Of a DNA stretch of 64,000 nucleotides, positions 11,301 to 20,079 are shown piece after piece. The stretch's first letter is position 1; every line of letters starts with the position of its first letter. The position numbers were made by a program, and so were the translations under genes. The notes under the pieces were generated by a model, which did not search any database, was not told where the DNA came from, and worked only from the letters and a program-made list of their open reading frames with translations. The DNA is from Bacteroidales bacterium (GTDB taxonomy: Bacteria; Bacteroidota; Bacteroidia; Bacteroidales; Lentimicrobiaceae): NCBI GenBank assembly GCA_016709025.1, contig JADJEQ010000037.1, forward strand, positions 330,468-394,467, written 5' to 3'.

Positions 11301-14300
11301 GGTGCCGTCTGACCATGAATAGCTGCCGCCGCCCGTGGCTGTCAGGTTGATCGAAGTCACCGAACAGGTCAGGATCGTCGTTGTCGGAGGGGTAATCCCC
11401 GCAGTCGGTACGGCGATATCCTGGGTAATAATGATGCTTTCAGTATCAGAACAGCCATTGGCCAGCGTAACGGTTACCGTATAGGTTCCCGGTGCGGTGA
11501 CATTCAGGGTGGCTGTGGTGCCGACGATATTGGTGCCGTCTGACCATGAGTAGCTGCCGCCGCCCGTGGCTGTCAGGTTGATCGAAGTCACTGAACAGGT
11601 CAGGATGGTCGTTGTCGGCGGGGTAATCCCGGCGGTCGGTGCGGCGATATCCTGGGTAATAACGATGCTTTCAGTATCAGAACATCCATTGGCCAAAGTA
11701 ACGGTTACCGTATAGGTACCCGGTGCAGTGACATTCAAGGTGGCTGAGGTGCCGACGATATTGGTGCCGTCTGACCATGAGTAGCTACCGCCACCCGTTG
11801 CTGTCAGGTTGATCGAAGTCACCGAACAGGTCAAAACGGTCGTCGATGGCGGGGTAATCCCGGCAGTCGGTGCTGCGATATCCTGGGTAATAATGATGCT
11901 TTCAGTGTCAGAACATCCATTGGCCAAAGTAACGGTTACCGTATAGGTAGCAGGTGCGGTCACATTCAGGGTGGCTGTAGTGCCGACGATATTGGTGCCG
12001 TCTGACCATGAATAGCTGCCGCCTCCTGTGGCTGTCAGGTTGATCGAAGTCACTGAACAGGTCAGGATGGTCGTTGTTGGCGGGGTGATCCCGGCAGTCG
12101 GTACGGCGATATCCTGGGTAATAACGATGCTTTCAGTATCAGAACATCCATTGGCCGAAGTTACGGTTACGGTGTAGGTAGCAGGTGCAGTCACATTCAG
12201 GGTGGCTGTGGTGCCGACGATATTGGTGCCGTCTGACCATGAGTAGCTGCCGCCGCCTGTGGCTGTCAGGTTGATCGAAGTCACCGAACAGGTCAGGATG
12301 GTCGTCGATGGCGGGGTAATCCCGGCGGTCGGTACGGCGATATCCTGGGTGATGGTGATGCTTTCTGTGTCAGAACATCCATTGGCCGAGGTTACGGTCA
12401 CGGTGTAGGTAGCAGGTGCAGTCACATTCAGGGTGGCTGTGGTGCCGACGATATTGGTGCCGTCTGACCATGAGTAGCTGCCGCCGCCCGTGGCTGTCAG
12501 GTTGATCGAAGTCACCGAACAAGTCAGTATGGTGGTTGGCGGGGTAATCCCGGCAGTCGGTACGGCGATATCCTGGGTAATAACGATGCTTTCGGTATCA
12601 GAACATCCATTGGCCAGGTAACGGTTACCGTATAGGTTCCCGGTGCAGTCACATTCAGGGTGGCTGTGGTGCCGACGATATTGGTGCCGTCTGACCATGA
12701 GTAGCTACCGCCGCCCGTGGCTGTCAGGTTGATCGAAGTCACCGAACAGGTCAAAACGGTCGTCGATGGCGGGGTAATCCCGGCGGTCGGTGCTGCGATA
12801 TCCTGGGTAATCGTGATGCTTTCAGTATCAGAACATCCATTGGCCGAAGTAACGGTTACGGTGTAGGTAGCAGGTGCGGTCACATTCAGGGTGGCTGTGG
12901 TGCCGACGATATTGGTGCCGTCTGACCATGAGTAGCTGCCGCCGCCTGTGGCTGTCAGGTTGATCGAAGTCACCGAACAGGTCAAAACGGTCGTCGATGG
13001 CGGGGTAATCCCGGCGGTCGGTGCGGCGATATCCTGGGTAATAACGATGCTTTCAGTATCAGAACATCCATTGGCCGAGGTTACGGTTACGGTGTAGGTT
13101 CCCGGTGCGGTGACATTCAAGGTGGCTGTGGTGCCGACGATATTGGTGCCGTCTGACCATGAATAGCTGCCGCCACCCGTGGCTGTCAGGTTGATCGAAG
13201 TCACTGAACAAGTCAGGATGGTCGTTGTTGGCGGGGTGATCCCGGCAGTCGGTACGGCGATATCCTGGGTAATCACGATGCTTTCTGTGTCAGAACATCC
13301 ATTGGCCAGCGTAACAGTTACCGTATAGGTAGCAGGTGCGGTCACATTCAGGGTGGCTGTGGTGCCGACGATATTGGTGCCGTCTGACCATGAATAGCTG
13401 ACGCCACCCGTTGCTGTCAGGTTGATCGAAGTCACCGAACAGGTCAGGATGGTCGTTGTTGGCGGGGTGATCCCGGCAGTCGGTACGGCGATATCCTGGG
13501 TAATAACGATGCTTTCAGTATCAGAACATCCATTGGCCAGGTAACGGTTACCGTATAGGTTCCCGGAGCGGTGACATTCAGGGTGGCTGTGGTGCCGACG
13601 ATATTGGTGCCGTCTGACCATGAGTAGCTGCCGCCACCCGTGGCTGTCAGGTTGATCGAAGTCACCGAACAGGTCAGGATGGTCGTTGTTGGCGGGGTGA
13701 TCCCGGCAGTCGGTACGGCGATATCCTGGGTAATAACGATGCTTTCGGTATCAGAACAACCATTGGCCGAGCGTAACGGTTACCGTATAGGTTCCCGGTG
13801 CGGTGACATTCAGGGTGGCTGTGGTGCCGACGATATTGGTGCCGTCTGACCATGAGTAGCTGCCGCCGCCTGTGGCTGTCAGGTTGATCGAAGTCACCGA
13901 ACAGGTCAGGATGGTCGTTGTTGGCGGGGTGATCCCGGCAGTCGGTACGGCGATATCCTGGGTAATAACGATGCTTTCAGTATCAGAACAGCCATTGGCC
14001 AGCGTAACGGTTACCGTGTAGGTACCCGGTGCGGTGACATTCAGGGTGGCTGTGGTGCCGACGATATTGGTGCCGTCTGACCATGAATAGCTGCCGCCGC
14101 CCGTGGCTGTCAGGTTGATCGAAGTCACCGAACAGGTCAGGATGGTCGTCGATGGCGGGGTAATCCCGGCGGTCGGTGCTGCAATATCCTGGGTGATGGT
14201 GATGCTTTCAGTATCAGAACAACCATTGGCCAGCGTAACGGTTACCGTATAGGTTCCCGGTGCAGTGACATTCAGGGTGGCTGTGGTGCCGACGATATTG

Positions 14301-16693
14301 GTGCCGTCTGACCATGAGTAGCTGCCGCCGCCCGTGGCTGTCAGGTTGATCGAAGTCACTGAACAGGTCAGGATGGTCGCTGTTGGCGGGGTGATCCCGG
14401 CAGTCGGTACAGCGATATCCTGGGTAATAACGATGCTTTCAGTATCAGAACAACCATTGGCCAAAGTAACGGTTACCGTATAGGTTCCCGGTGCGGTGAC
14501 ATTCAGGGTGGCTGTGGTGCCTACGATATTGGTGCCGTCTGACCATGAATAGCTGCCGCCACCCGTGGCTGTCAGGTTGATCGAAGTCACTGAACAGGTC
14601 AGGATGGTCGTTGTTGGTGTATTGATAGCTGCAGCAGGTGCCGGCTTAACCACTACCGTTGAAGTCGCTGATCCCGTGCAATCATTTGCTGCAGTTCCGG
14701 TCACAGTATAAGATGAGTTTGATGCAGGTGAAACAGTTATGGATGCATTCGTTGCCCCGCCTGGATTCCATATATATGATGCTGCACCTGAAGCTGTAAT
14801 TGTTGTGCTGTTTCCATTGCATATTTCAATTTCAGTTGGATCGACTGTAACAGAGGGTGAAGGATTCACATTAACGACCACCTGATCCGATGAAGGACAG
14901 GCCCCGGATGCATTGGTAACTGTCAATGTATATGTAGTCGTAACCGATGGGTTTGCTATCGGATTGGCAATATTGGGATTGTTAAGTCCGGTGGCCGGAC
15001 TCCATGAATACAACACACCCCCTGAGCCATTTAATTGAGTGCTTAAACCTGAGCAAATTGTTGCATCCGGCCCAGCATTGGCAACAATAGGCGTTGGACT
15101 CCCAATGGTTGCAGAGCCTGATACAGGGCTGTAACAACTCCCCGGATCCCGCACGAGAATAGTATAAGAACCTGCAGCCAATCCGGTAAATGTATTTGAT
15201 GTCTGCCAGGTGGACCCATTGTTTATTGAATACTGGTAACTTCCGCTTCCACCTGTGGCATTCACAGTGATTACCCCATTGCTCTGACCTGAACATTGAG
15301 CGTTTGTCGCTGAAATTGAAGATATTATAACCTGTTCATATATATAAATATCCTGTTCTACATATACTACATTTTCTGCACACGGGCACGAATTACGAAT
15401 CCTCACAATAAAGGTCTCGGCATTGTCACCGGCCCCATCATTAACAGCATAATATGGAATAACATAGGTAGCCTGACCTGCTGGTATTGTTATTTGCGCA
15501 GGAAATGGCTGACCTCCCGATGTCAGGATATCAGTTCCATTTACAGCAGTTCCGGACAACAATATATCTACAACGTATTCCTGTGATAGGTCAGTAGTCT
15601 GACGGGTAATGGTCAGGCTGTTGTCAGTGCATCCTTCAAAAATATTGTTATTGTTTGGTATTCCATTACCTATATGCGATAAGGCAACCTGCTCCGAAGA
15701 AAAACTGTTGCCTTCCAGAAAAATCCCTGAATCCCATTTACGGTCAGAAACATCAGCCAATGCAAGTTTGATGTGATAAGTCTGACAAGGCACCACCGTA
15801 TGATAAGCGGTCAGCACTACCGTCCGTCCATCATATTGCATATATATTCCGCCTCCGTTACCGCCACTGCTGGTAGTACCATCTCCATTATCAACATAAT
15901 AAGCCGCATTCTGGGCAGGGCAGGTTGGATCATTCGCCCAGTTTCTGTTATGACTGGCAGGAGAATATCTACCCTGTGCATGGATATTATTGATCGTAAC
16001 CGGTGTAATTCCATCGGGTAATCTGGCAATGTTTTTTCCTGTAAGACCCGGATCATTGGTTATACCAGGTCCGGACAGTAAAAAGGCAAATACATCATTA
16101 AACTGAGAACATGACCATTCCAGGTATTCTTCAGATGCAAATACATATCGGAACTCGACTACGTTACCAGCTGGGATAAAGTCGAACTCGAGAACAGAAG
16201 CATCATATGTTGTATATCCTGAAATAAATTGCAGATCTGCATCCCCTGAAGTACCTACTTCCCTGGTTAAACTGGGTGAATTGTTAGGCCCTTCCGCATC
16301 GGCAATATAGCCCGTTGATAGGATCAGACCCTCATCAATCGGAAAATTTGAGGTACCTTTATTAAAATAACCCAACCCCCGTTGATCGGCATTTGACGCA
16401 TTCCATAAACCGGTAAATGTTACATTTGATGCCTGTAAACAACCTGTAACAAGCAGATTCTGAACAAGCTGAGTAGCCGAGTAAGCCGCATATGCAGCAT
16501 TCTCATTAACAGCAATGGAACCAGAGGCTGATTTTCCGGTTACCTTTGGAGCTACCCGTTGTTCAGGTATCCTTTGAGAAACCCTTGGGTTTTGATTGCC
16601 GGTTTGAGCAGTGATAATCTGTACTGCGAAAAGCATAACCATTAGGGTTATAAGAGAGAATCTCATCCTAAATAAACGGTCATTTTTTTTCAT
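182..16693 (-). CDS. Giant secreted repeat protein (reconstructed, about 5,500 aa, frameshifted)
   Basis: I infer one gene across the whole span. The signal peptide and N-terminal domains are at the 16.7-kb end, the array of 77-residue repeats fills the middle, and the C-terminal domains and stop are at 182. The reading frame changes about a dozen times through 1- to 2-base indels, one 22-base insertion and a deletion-rich patch, but repeat similarity resumes in another frame each time and no foreign sequence intervenes. Choice-of-anchor L and SprB domains are typical of Bacteroidota surface adhesins exported by T9SS. The likely role is a cell-surface or released adhesin or filament. The alternative is a genuine pseudogene. 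Two response regulators start divergently about 630 bp upstream. The internal segments are listed separately. Confidence 0.7.
2395..4602 (-). pseudogene. Repeat segment of giant adhesin
   Basis: Nine to ten units. One unit (about 3690-3710) has compensating small indels that replace GTNIVGTTATLN by GTKCRHQATLN without losing the frame. The segment ends at about 2458, where TAATCTGATGC lacks one A of TAATCTGAATGC. Confidence 0.6.
4605..5153 (-). pseudogene. Repeat segment of giant adhesin
   Basis: Two and a half units. One carries the variant linker QDDAVPTAGIDTPLTTI, also found near 2200. The frame ends near 4656, where GAGTAGCTCCGCC lacks one T of GAGTAGCTTCCGCC. Confidence 0.55.
5162..6010 (-). 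pseudogene. Repeat segment of giant adhesin
   Basis: Three and a half units, including a divergent one (LPGTYTVTVTSANGCTDTAE). The frame is lost near 5205, where the copy that should read QDENVPTAGI (compare the unit near 11180) lacks one base and reads QDKMYRLPG. Confidence 0.55.
6207..6530 (-). pseudogene. Repeat segment of giant adhesin
   Basis: About one and a half units, with a rare QITITQD variant and GGNYSWSDG. It ends at about 6210, where CATTCGGGTAGCTTC replaces CATTCAAGGTAGCTTC. The stretch from 6010 to 6207 also reads as repeat, but in a third frame. Confidence 0.55.
6586..7173 (-). pseudogene. Repeat segment of giant adhesin
   Basis: Two and a half units. The first has lost a codon (GTNVGTTATL for GTNIVGTTATL). 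The end is a frameshift at about 6633, where GGCCAAGTAACGG lacks one A of GGCCAAAGTAACGG, with a second missing A near 6602. Confidence 0.55.
7230..9401 (-). pseudogene. Repeat segment of giant adhesin, ending in a deletion-rich patch
   Basis: Nine clean units with near-identical DNA, then a collapsing last unit (SDGIIGTSECNRTGHLHRN). From about 7360 down to 7150 almost every stretch of 10-20 bases lacks a base relative to other copies. That looks like unpolished single-read sequence rather than selection or drift. Confidence 0.6.
9346..11316 (-). pseudogene. Repeat segment of giant adhesin
   Basis: About eight units in frame from 11257 to 9438. One unit is unusual, with QDENVPTAGIGIPTTT in place of QDIAVPTAGITPPTTT. 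The frame ends in a 22-base insertion at 9417-9438 that repeats the TATLNVT coding stretch out of frame, giving the tail HSHAECDRTC. Confidence 0.6.
11244..12698 (-). pseudogene. Repeat segment of giant adhesin
   Basis: In frame from about 12616 to 11257. One unit lacks a codon (TPPTTILT instead of TPPTTTILT) through an in-frame 3-base loss near 12535. Reading ends at about 11257, where ATAGGTCGCGGTGCAG is one base shorter than neighbouring copies (ATAGGTAGCAGGTGCAG). Confidence 0.6.
12524..13621 (-). pseudogene. Repeat segment of giant adhesin
   Basis: The first ~27 residues are out of frame (MVRRHQYRRHHSHPEC). True repeats start at LANGCSDTESIV, just after the missing C at 13540, and continue for four to five units. 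The frame is lost at about 12616, where the same C is missing again (GGCCAGGTAACGG). Most units carry APATYTVTV rather than APGTYTVTV, so this part is a sub-family of the array. Confidence 0.6.
13444..13665 (-). pseudogene. Repeat segment of giant adhesin, frame between 13769 and 13540
   Basis: One repeat unit (SINLTATGGGSYSWSDG onward) continues the gene after the +1 change near 13769. It is lost again at about 13540, where GGCCAGGTAACGG lacks a C found in the other copies (GGCCAGCGTAACGG). The apparent start is only an internal Met of the repeat. Confidence 0.6.
13751..16693 (-). CDS. N-terminal segment of giant adhesin: choice-of-anchor L, SprB, PKD-like domains
   Basis: Begins at ATG 16693 with a Lys/Arg-rich start and hydrophobic core ending near IITAQ (residue 30), a good Sec signal peptide. 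Residues of roughly 80-330 match choice-of-anchor L (FPIDEGLILSTGY, FVFASEEYLEWS). Residues 335-455 form a beta-rich Calx-beta-like stretch. Residues 455-530 match a SprB repeat (NAQCSGQSNGVITVNATGG, GLAAGSYTILVRD). Two PKD-like Ig modules follow (SPATGLNNPNIANP; YIWNPGGATNASI). The 77-residue repeats start near residue 690 and four are read before the frame is lost. The break is an extra G at about 13769 (GGCCGAGCGTAA where other copies read GGCCAGCGTAA), which adds the nonsense tail GQWLF. Confidence 0.85.
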   Translation of the reverse strand: MKKNDRLFRMRFSLITLMVMLFAVQIITAQTGNQNPRVSQRIPEQRVAPKVTGKSASGSIAVNENAAYAAYSATQLVQNLLVTGCLQASNVTFTGLWNASNADQRGLGYFNKGTSNFPIDEGLILSTGYIADAEGPNNSPSLTREVGTSGDADLQFISGYTTYDASVLEFDFIPAGNVVEFRYVFASEEYLEWSCSQFNDVFAFLLSGPGITNDPGLTGKNIARLPDGITPVTINNIHAQGRYSPASHNRNWANDPTCPAQNAAYYVDNGDGTTSSGGNGGGIYMQYDGRTVVLTAYHTVVPCQTYHIKLALADVSDRKWDSGIFLEGNSFSSEQVALSHIGNGIPNNNNIFEGCTDNSLTITRQTTDLSQEYVVDILLSGTAVNGTDILTSGGQPFPAQITIPAGQATYVIPYYAVNDGAGDNAETFIVRIRNSCPCAENVVYVEQDIYIYEQVIISSISATNAQCSGQSNGVITVNATGGSGSYQYSINNGSTWQTSNTFTGLAAGSYTILVRDPGSCYSPVSGSATIGSPTPIVANAGPDATICSGLSTQLNGSGGVLYSWSPATGLNNPNIANPIANPSVTTTYTLTVTNASGACPSSDQVVVNVNPSPSVTVDPTEIEICNGNSTTITASGAASYIWNPGGATNASITVSPASNSSYTVTGTAANDCTGSATSTVVVKPAPAAAINTPTTTILTCSVTSINLTATGGGSYSWSDGTNIVGTTATLNVTAPGTYTVTVTLANGCSDTESIVITQDIAVPTAGITPPTATILTCSVTSINLTATGGGSYSWSDGTNIVGTTATLNVTAPGTYTVTVTLANGCSDTESITITQDIAAPTAGITPPSTTILTCSVTSINLTATGGGSYSWSDGTNIVGTTATLNVTAPGTYTVTVTLANGCSDTESIVITQDIAVPTAGITPPTTTILTCSVTSINLTATGGGSYSWSDGTNIVGTTATLNVTAPGTYTVTVTLGQWLF

Positions 16694-17322
16694 AACACAT
16701 TGATTTTATAATTAATAGATAAGTTATATGTTTATATTAAAATTTACACAGAAGAAAATATCAGAAAAAACTATGCTAATTCAATTTACCTGGTTAATAT
16801 GATCAGCCATTGATGTGCCGCATCAGCCCTGAATCTTTTTACTCCGGAAGAAATTGCGTTATATGTAAAACTAATGCAGCTATTATTGCCAAAGTATGTT
16901 TATAAGTTTAGTTCCCGGATTATCTGTCCGGGAAACCAATGTGAATTTGAAATATCAACAAAATCCTTCAGAAAAAATCCAACTAAGTTTGTTATTACAG
17001 AATGGCGAGCTCCTGAAGTTATATAAGTAAGTTACAGGTCTCCGGTTTGTTTTACGAATGCTTCTTAACAATCAATAATTTTAAGTTCAACATGCATAAT
17101 TTAATCAAAATAACCCTCTAAGAATTTTGGTGCAAATTAGAACAATTAACCAGCATGGGGTAGGGTAAATTCAATAAAATTCTTATACGCTAAAATACGT
17201 AAGAAAAAAATTACAATAATTGAATTTACGAATTAACTTTGTTTCACCAAGAAAATTAAAACTGGAAAGTTATATGTTAAAACATGACTATCAGATTATT
17301 GTAATTCAATAAAGAATCAGAG
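16694..17322. other. Divergent intergenic region between giant adhesin and response regulators
   Basis: 629 bp, AT-rich, no gene seen. It must carry promoters for both the minus-strand giant gene and the plus-strand regulator at 17323. A TAnnTTTG box is listed separately. No clear inverted-repeat operator was found by eye. Confidence 0.6.
17234..17241 (+). promoter_or_regulatory. Possible Bacteroidota -7 box (TAACTTTG)
   Basis: Matches the TAnnTTTG consensus for the primary sigma factor of Bacteroidota, about 80 bp before the regulator at 17323. A matching TTTG box near -33 is not clear. Confidence 0.3.
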
Positions 17323-17988
17323 ATGGGCACTTTAAAAAAAATCATGCTGGTAGATGATGATGCTGTAGTCCGTACAGGATTGAGGGGAATCATCGGATTT
17401 TCGCATCTTTTTGAAATTGCAGGAGAGGCTACAAACGGGGTGCAATTTCTGAACATTCTACCTTCATCAGATATTGATTTTGTTATACTAGACCTGACGA
17501 TGCCAGGTATGTATGGAACTGAAGTTGCAAAAAAAGCACTCGAAATCAAACCCACCCTCAGAATCATTATATTTAGTGCGAATGTCGAGAAAGATGAATT
17601 GATTCTACTCCTTGAAATGGGAATATTCGGTTATATTCTCAAGACTGAGGGCTTTGAACAGATAATAAAAGCCCTGACCAATGCAGCCAATGGCCTCCCC
17701 TATTTTTCACCTGAATTGGTTGGACAGGTGATTCAATTCAATGTAATGCACCCTGTTCATCATGAATTTACCCGACGTGAAACTGAAATTCTGGGCTTCA
17801 TGTGCAAAGGATTAAACCTTGATGAGATTGCAGGAAAGTTATTTGTAAGTATCCGGACAATTGAAAAGCACCGGTCAAATATGCTGACAAAGACAAGGAA
17901 AAAATCAACACTTGAACTGGTGCTTTACGCAATAAAGAACGGAATTATAAGTATTGGTAAAATTGACTATAAGTCAGGTTCTGATTGA
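17323..17988 (+). CDS. Response regulator, receiver + LuxR/NarL-type HTH
   Basis: 221 aa with the NarL/FixJ layout. The receiver (about 5-122) has the acidic triad DDD at 11-13, phospho-acceptor Asp57 (VILDLTMPG) and conserved Lys107 (YILKTEG). The LuxR-type HTH is at about 145-205 (FTRRETEILGFMCKG, IAGKLFVSIRTIEKHRSNM). It probably binds DNA as a phosphorylation-dependent dimer. No histidine kinase is adjacent, so the partner is elsewhere, for example a hybrid or orphan kinase. It lies divergently from the giant adhesin and 131 bp before a second regulator of similar length. Control of the adhesin is a guess from position only. Confidence 0.9.
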   Translation: MGTLKKIMLVDDDAVVRTGLRGIIGFSHLFEIAGEATNGVQFLNILPSSDIDFVILDLTMPGMYGTEVAKKALEIKPTLRIIIFSANVEKDELILLLEMGIFGYILKTEGFEQIIKALTNAANGLPYFSPELVGQVIQFNVMHPVHHEFTRRETEILGFMCKGLNLDEIAGKLFVSIRTIEKHRSNMLTKTRKKSTLELVLYAIKNGIISIGKIDYKSGSD

Positions 17989-18119
17989 AAAAACCAAACA
18001 ATACTGACCATATTGTCATTTAATTAAGAATCTGGTATTCATGCTTTGTCGCATCACAAGACCAAAAGATTCAGTGTAAATAAAAAGCCTGAGTAATAAT
18101 TATTTTAACAATATCCAAA

Positions 18120-18776
18120 ATGAAGGATGCTTTCAGAATATTCATTTCAGACCCTCATACGATCTTTCGTGAAGGCATAAAGAAAATAATATCCGCTAAT
18201 CCGGGTCTTATAATTGCCGGTGAATCTGATAATATTCATGAGTTAAGTGAATCTTTGATGAGAACCCGGCCTGACCTTTTGTTGATTTACACTTTACCAT
18301 TCAAAGCGGGCATGGAAGTAGCCGAATCAATCATGATTGATTTTCCCGGTCTTAAAATCGTGCTGTTGACCAACATTTCGAGACATCCTGAACTTTACAC
18401 AGCTTATATCAAAGGAATCGCGGGTATTATTCACAAAGCCATCGGCGAAGAGGAATTACTTATTGCCTTTGAAACACTCAGAAAAGGATTTCCTTACTAT
18501 TCCCAGGAAATTCTGCCCTATTTGCTCAAAAGGCAGCCTTCAGGATCATCTAATTCCGGTCATAAACGGGAAGAATGGACAGAAAGGGAAATAACAGTTC
18601 TGAAATACATTTGTAAAGGGTACAATAATTCGGAAATTTCAGAGCTCCTCAATCTGAAATCCAGGTCAATTGAAGGTCACAAATCACGGATGATAGTAAA
18701 AGCCTGTGTCCCCAATACAATTAATCTTGTTCTATACGCTTTAAAAAACAGACTTGTCAACATCAATGATTTGTAA
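18120..18776 (+). CDS. LuxR-type regulator with degenerate (pseudo) receiver domain
   Basis: 218 aa, similar in layout to the regulator 131 bp upstream and likely a divergent paralogue. The receiver fold is kept (IFISDPHTIFREGIKKI, IVLLTN, IAGIIHKAIG, with Lys106 in place). The phospho-acceptor position is Tyr57 (PDLLLIYTLP where family members have LMDLxMP), and only one acidic residue remains in the metal pocket (SDP). Phosphorylation at the normal site is therefore impossible. The HTH is intact (WTEREITVLKYICKGYNNSE, RSIEGHKSRM). It may act constitutively, through a ligand, or as a heterodimer with the neighbouring canonical regulator; those roles are inference. Confidence 0.85.
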   Translation: MKDAFRIFISDPHTIFREGIKKIISANPGLIIAGESDNIHELSESLMRTRPDLLLIYTLPFKAGMEVAESIMIDFPGLKIVLLTNISRHPELYTAYIKGIAGIIHKAIGEEELLIAFETLRKGFPYYSQEILPYLLKRQPSGSSNSGHKREEWTEREITVLKYICKGYNNSEISELLNLKSRSIEGHKSRMIVKACVPNTINLVLYALKNRLVNINDL

Positions 18777-18829
18777 CTGGCCATCAGTTGCATTTCTGGT
18801 GAATTAGCTTTCGAAAACCAACCCTCGAT

Positions 18830-19963
18830 TTACAGGATTTCCGGATCCTTTTTATTCCTGTATCTTACAAGAGCAATCCGGTATATCCAGACCAAAAGGC
18901 TGGTAATCAATGTAATTCCGGCGAACCAAAGCATAAGCTGAACTGTAGAAACCGACTTATAAAAGGTGGTCGCCAGGTTGCCGATGATCAACCATTGAAA
19001 CACATAGAAAGCTGTTACATTTCGGCCGGTCCATTTGAGGTATTTCACTACAGGGTTTTCAGGCAGATATTTGATGAGTAAAAGTATCAGGGTTGCCCAT
19101 GCCAGGAGAAATAACAAAGCCCATAGAAAATAGGAAACAGAATGATGATAGTAGGCATGAAGGTCAGTGGTTACTTTGAATCCGAAAGGGAAGAAAACAG
19201 CAAGGGGAATGAGCATTAACAAAGCCGAAAGGGCAAACTTTGTCCGGGGTATATTTGTCTGACCAAATCTTGCAATGATCAGATTTAAGCAATAACCGGC
19301 AAGAGGATATGCTAACCAGGGGAAAAGTGGAAAATAGGACCACCAGGTTGACCTGTAAAAATAGGACAGCAGGTAATCAGACCAGCTGTTGTTACCATCA
19401 ACGGCAGGCAGAAAAGTCGTGACCGATGCCACAATCAGCGTTACGATTGACCAGAGAAACACTTTATCGCGCAAGACCAGGCGAAACAAAGCTACAAAGA
19501 TGATGCTGAGCCCGGCAAGGAAAAGAATGTCAACCCCAAAAAGGTAAGGTAGTGGACTTAGGGTAGATTGACCGGTAAGAATATGATAGAACAGGTGCAA
19601 GTTCAACCCGGCATTTAGTAAAAATCCGTAAACAATCAGCCTGAGTCCACGACCAATAAATGAAACCAACCCATCAACAGATGTTGCCAGAAAGTAACCC
19701 ATTACTACCATAAATACCGGGGCAGCAGGTGGGCCACCGAGAAACAACGAAATCTTTCCCCATATACTGTAATAAATTTCAGGCAAAGCAAATAGCTCCA
19801 TCAGGTGAACCTGAATCATTAGCAGAACAGCCAACCCTTTGAGTAAATCGGGAAGCAACAGCCTTCCGGAATCGGATTTTAAATCAGAATCTATGTTGGA
19901 ATCAACCATTTCATCGTGCTGTTTCATGATACAATCAGCAAACATAATATTATCATCATTCAA
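18830..19963 (-). CDS. Multi-pass membrane acyltransferase-like protein (HGSNAT/DUF1624-like)
   Basis: 377 aa. After ~30 polar residues comes LLLPDLLKGLAVLLMIQVHL, which resembles the first helix of the acyltransferase-3 and heparan-alpha-glucosaminide N-acetyltransferase/DUF1624 families, with the Asp and His in typical places. FMVVMGYFLAT is another family-like motif. About ten membrane helices follow, ending in a Lys/Arg-rich tail. Family members transfer acyl groups across the inner membrane to sugars; the substrate here is unknown. A later Met at residue 13 could also be the start. It stands alone, converging on the regulators at 17-18.8 kb. Confidence 0.7.
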   Translation of the reverse strand: MNDDNIMFADCIMKQHDEMVDSNIDSDLKSDSGRLLLPDLLKGLAVLLMIQVHLMELFALPEIYYSIWGKISLFLGGPPAAPVFMVVMGYFLATSVDGLVSFIGRGLRLIVYGFLLNAGLNLHLFYHILTGQSTLSPLPYLFGVDILFLAGLSIIFVALFRLVLRDKVFLWSIVTLIVASVTTFLPAVDGNNSWSDYLLSYFYRSTWWSYFPLFPWLAYPLAGYCLNLIIARFGQTNIPRTKFALSALLMLIPLAVFFPFGFKVTTDLHAYYHHSVSYFLWALLFLLAWATLILLLIKYLPENPVVKYLKWTGRNVTAFYVFQWLIIGNLATTFYKSVSTVQLMLWFAGITLITSLLVWIYRIALVRYRNKKDPEIL

Positions 19964-20033
19964 TGCATCAGGGGTATAAAAATCTTGTACAATAAAAAGG
20001 GAATACTATAACTAATCACCCCGCAGAGCCAAA

Positions 20034-20041
20034 TAAATTTG
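20034..20041 (+). promoter_or_regulatory. Bacteroidota -7 box (TAAATTTG)
   Basis: TAnnTTTG match 39 bp before the ATG at 20080. No good -33 box was found. Confidence 0.4.
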
Positions 20042-20079
20042 CGACTTAAAGCACTCAGAATCCTAAACCAAGAATTATC

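Larger units (their letters stand above)
1750..14635 (-). repeat. Tandem array of about 55 copies of a 231-bp (77-aa) unit
   Basis: The period was measured directly: the same TTGGCGGG site recurs exactly 231 bases apart (4023 and 4254). 12.9 kb divided by 231 gives about 55-56 copies. The consensus protein unit runs from PTAGITPPTTTILTCSVTS through GGGSYSWSDGTNIVG and TYTVTVTLANGCSDTE to ITQDIAV. Two Cys per unit (LTC and NGC) suggest a conserved disulfide in an Ig/PKD-like fold. Sub-variants (APGTY or APATY, TLANG or TSANG, INVVGTEA or TNIVGTTA) are mosaic, suggesting recombination between copies. Copy number in this consensus may be wrong because the array is longer than short reads. Confidence 0.9.

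Noticed and set aside
1750..14635. The 231-bp tandem array as a CRISPR or satellite array
   Set aside because: The unit is a multiple of three, codes for a conserved 77-residue domain throughout, and has no spacer structure.
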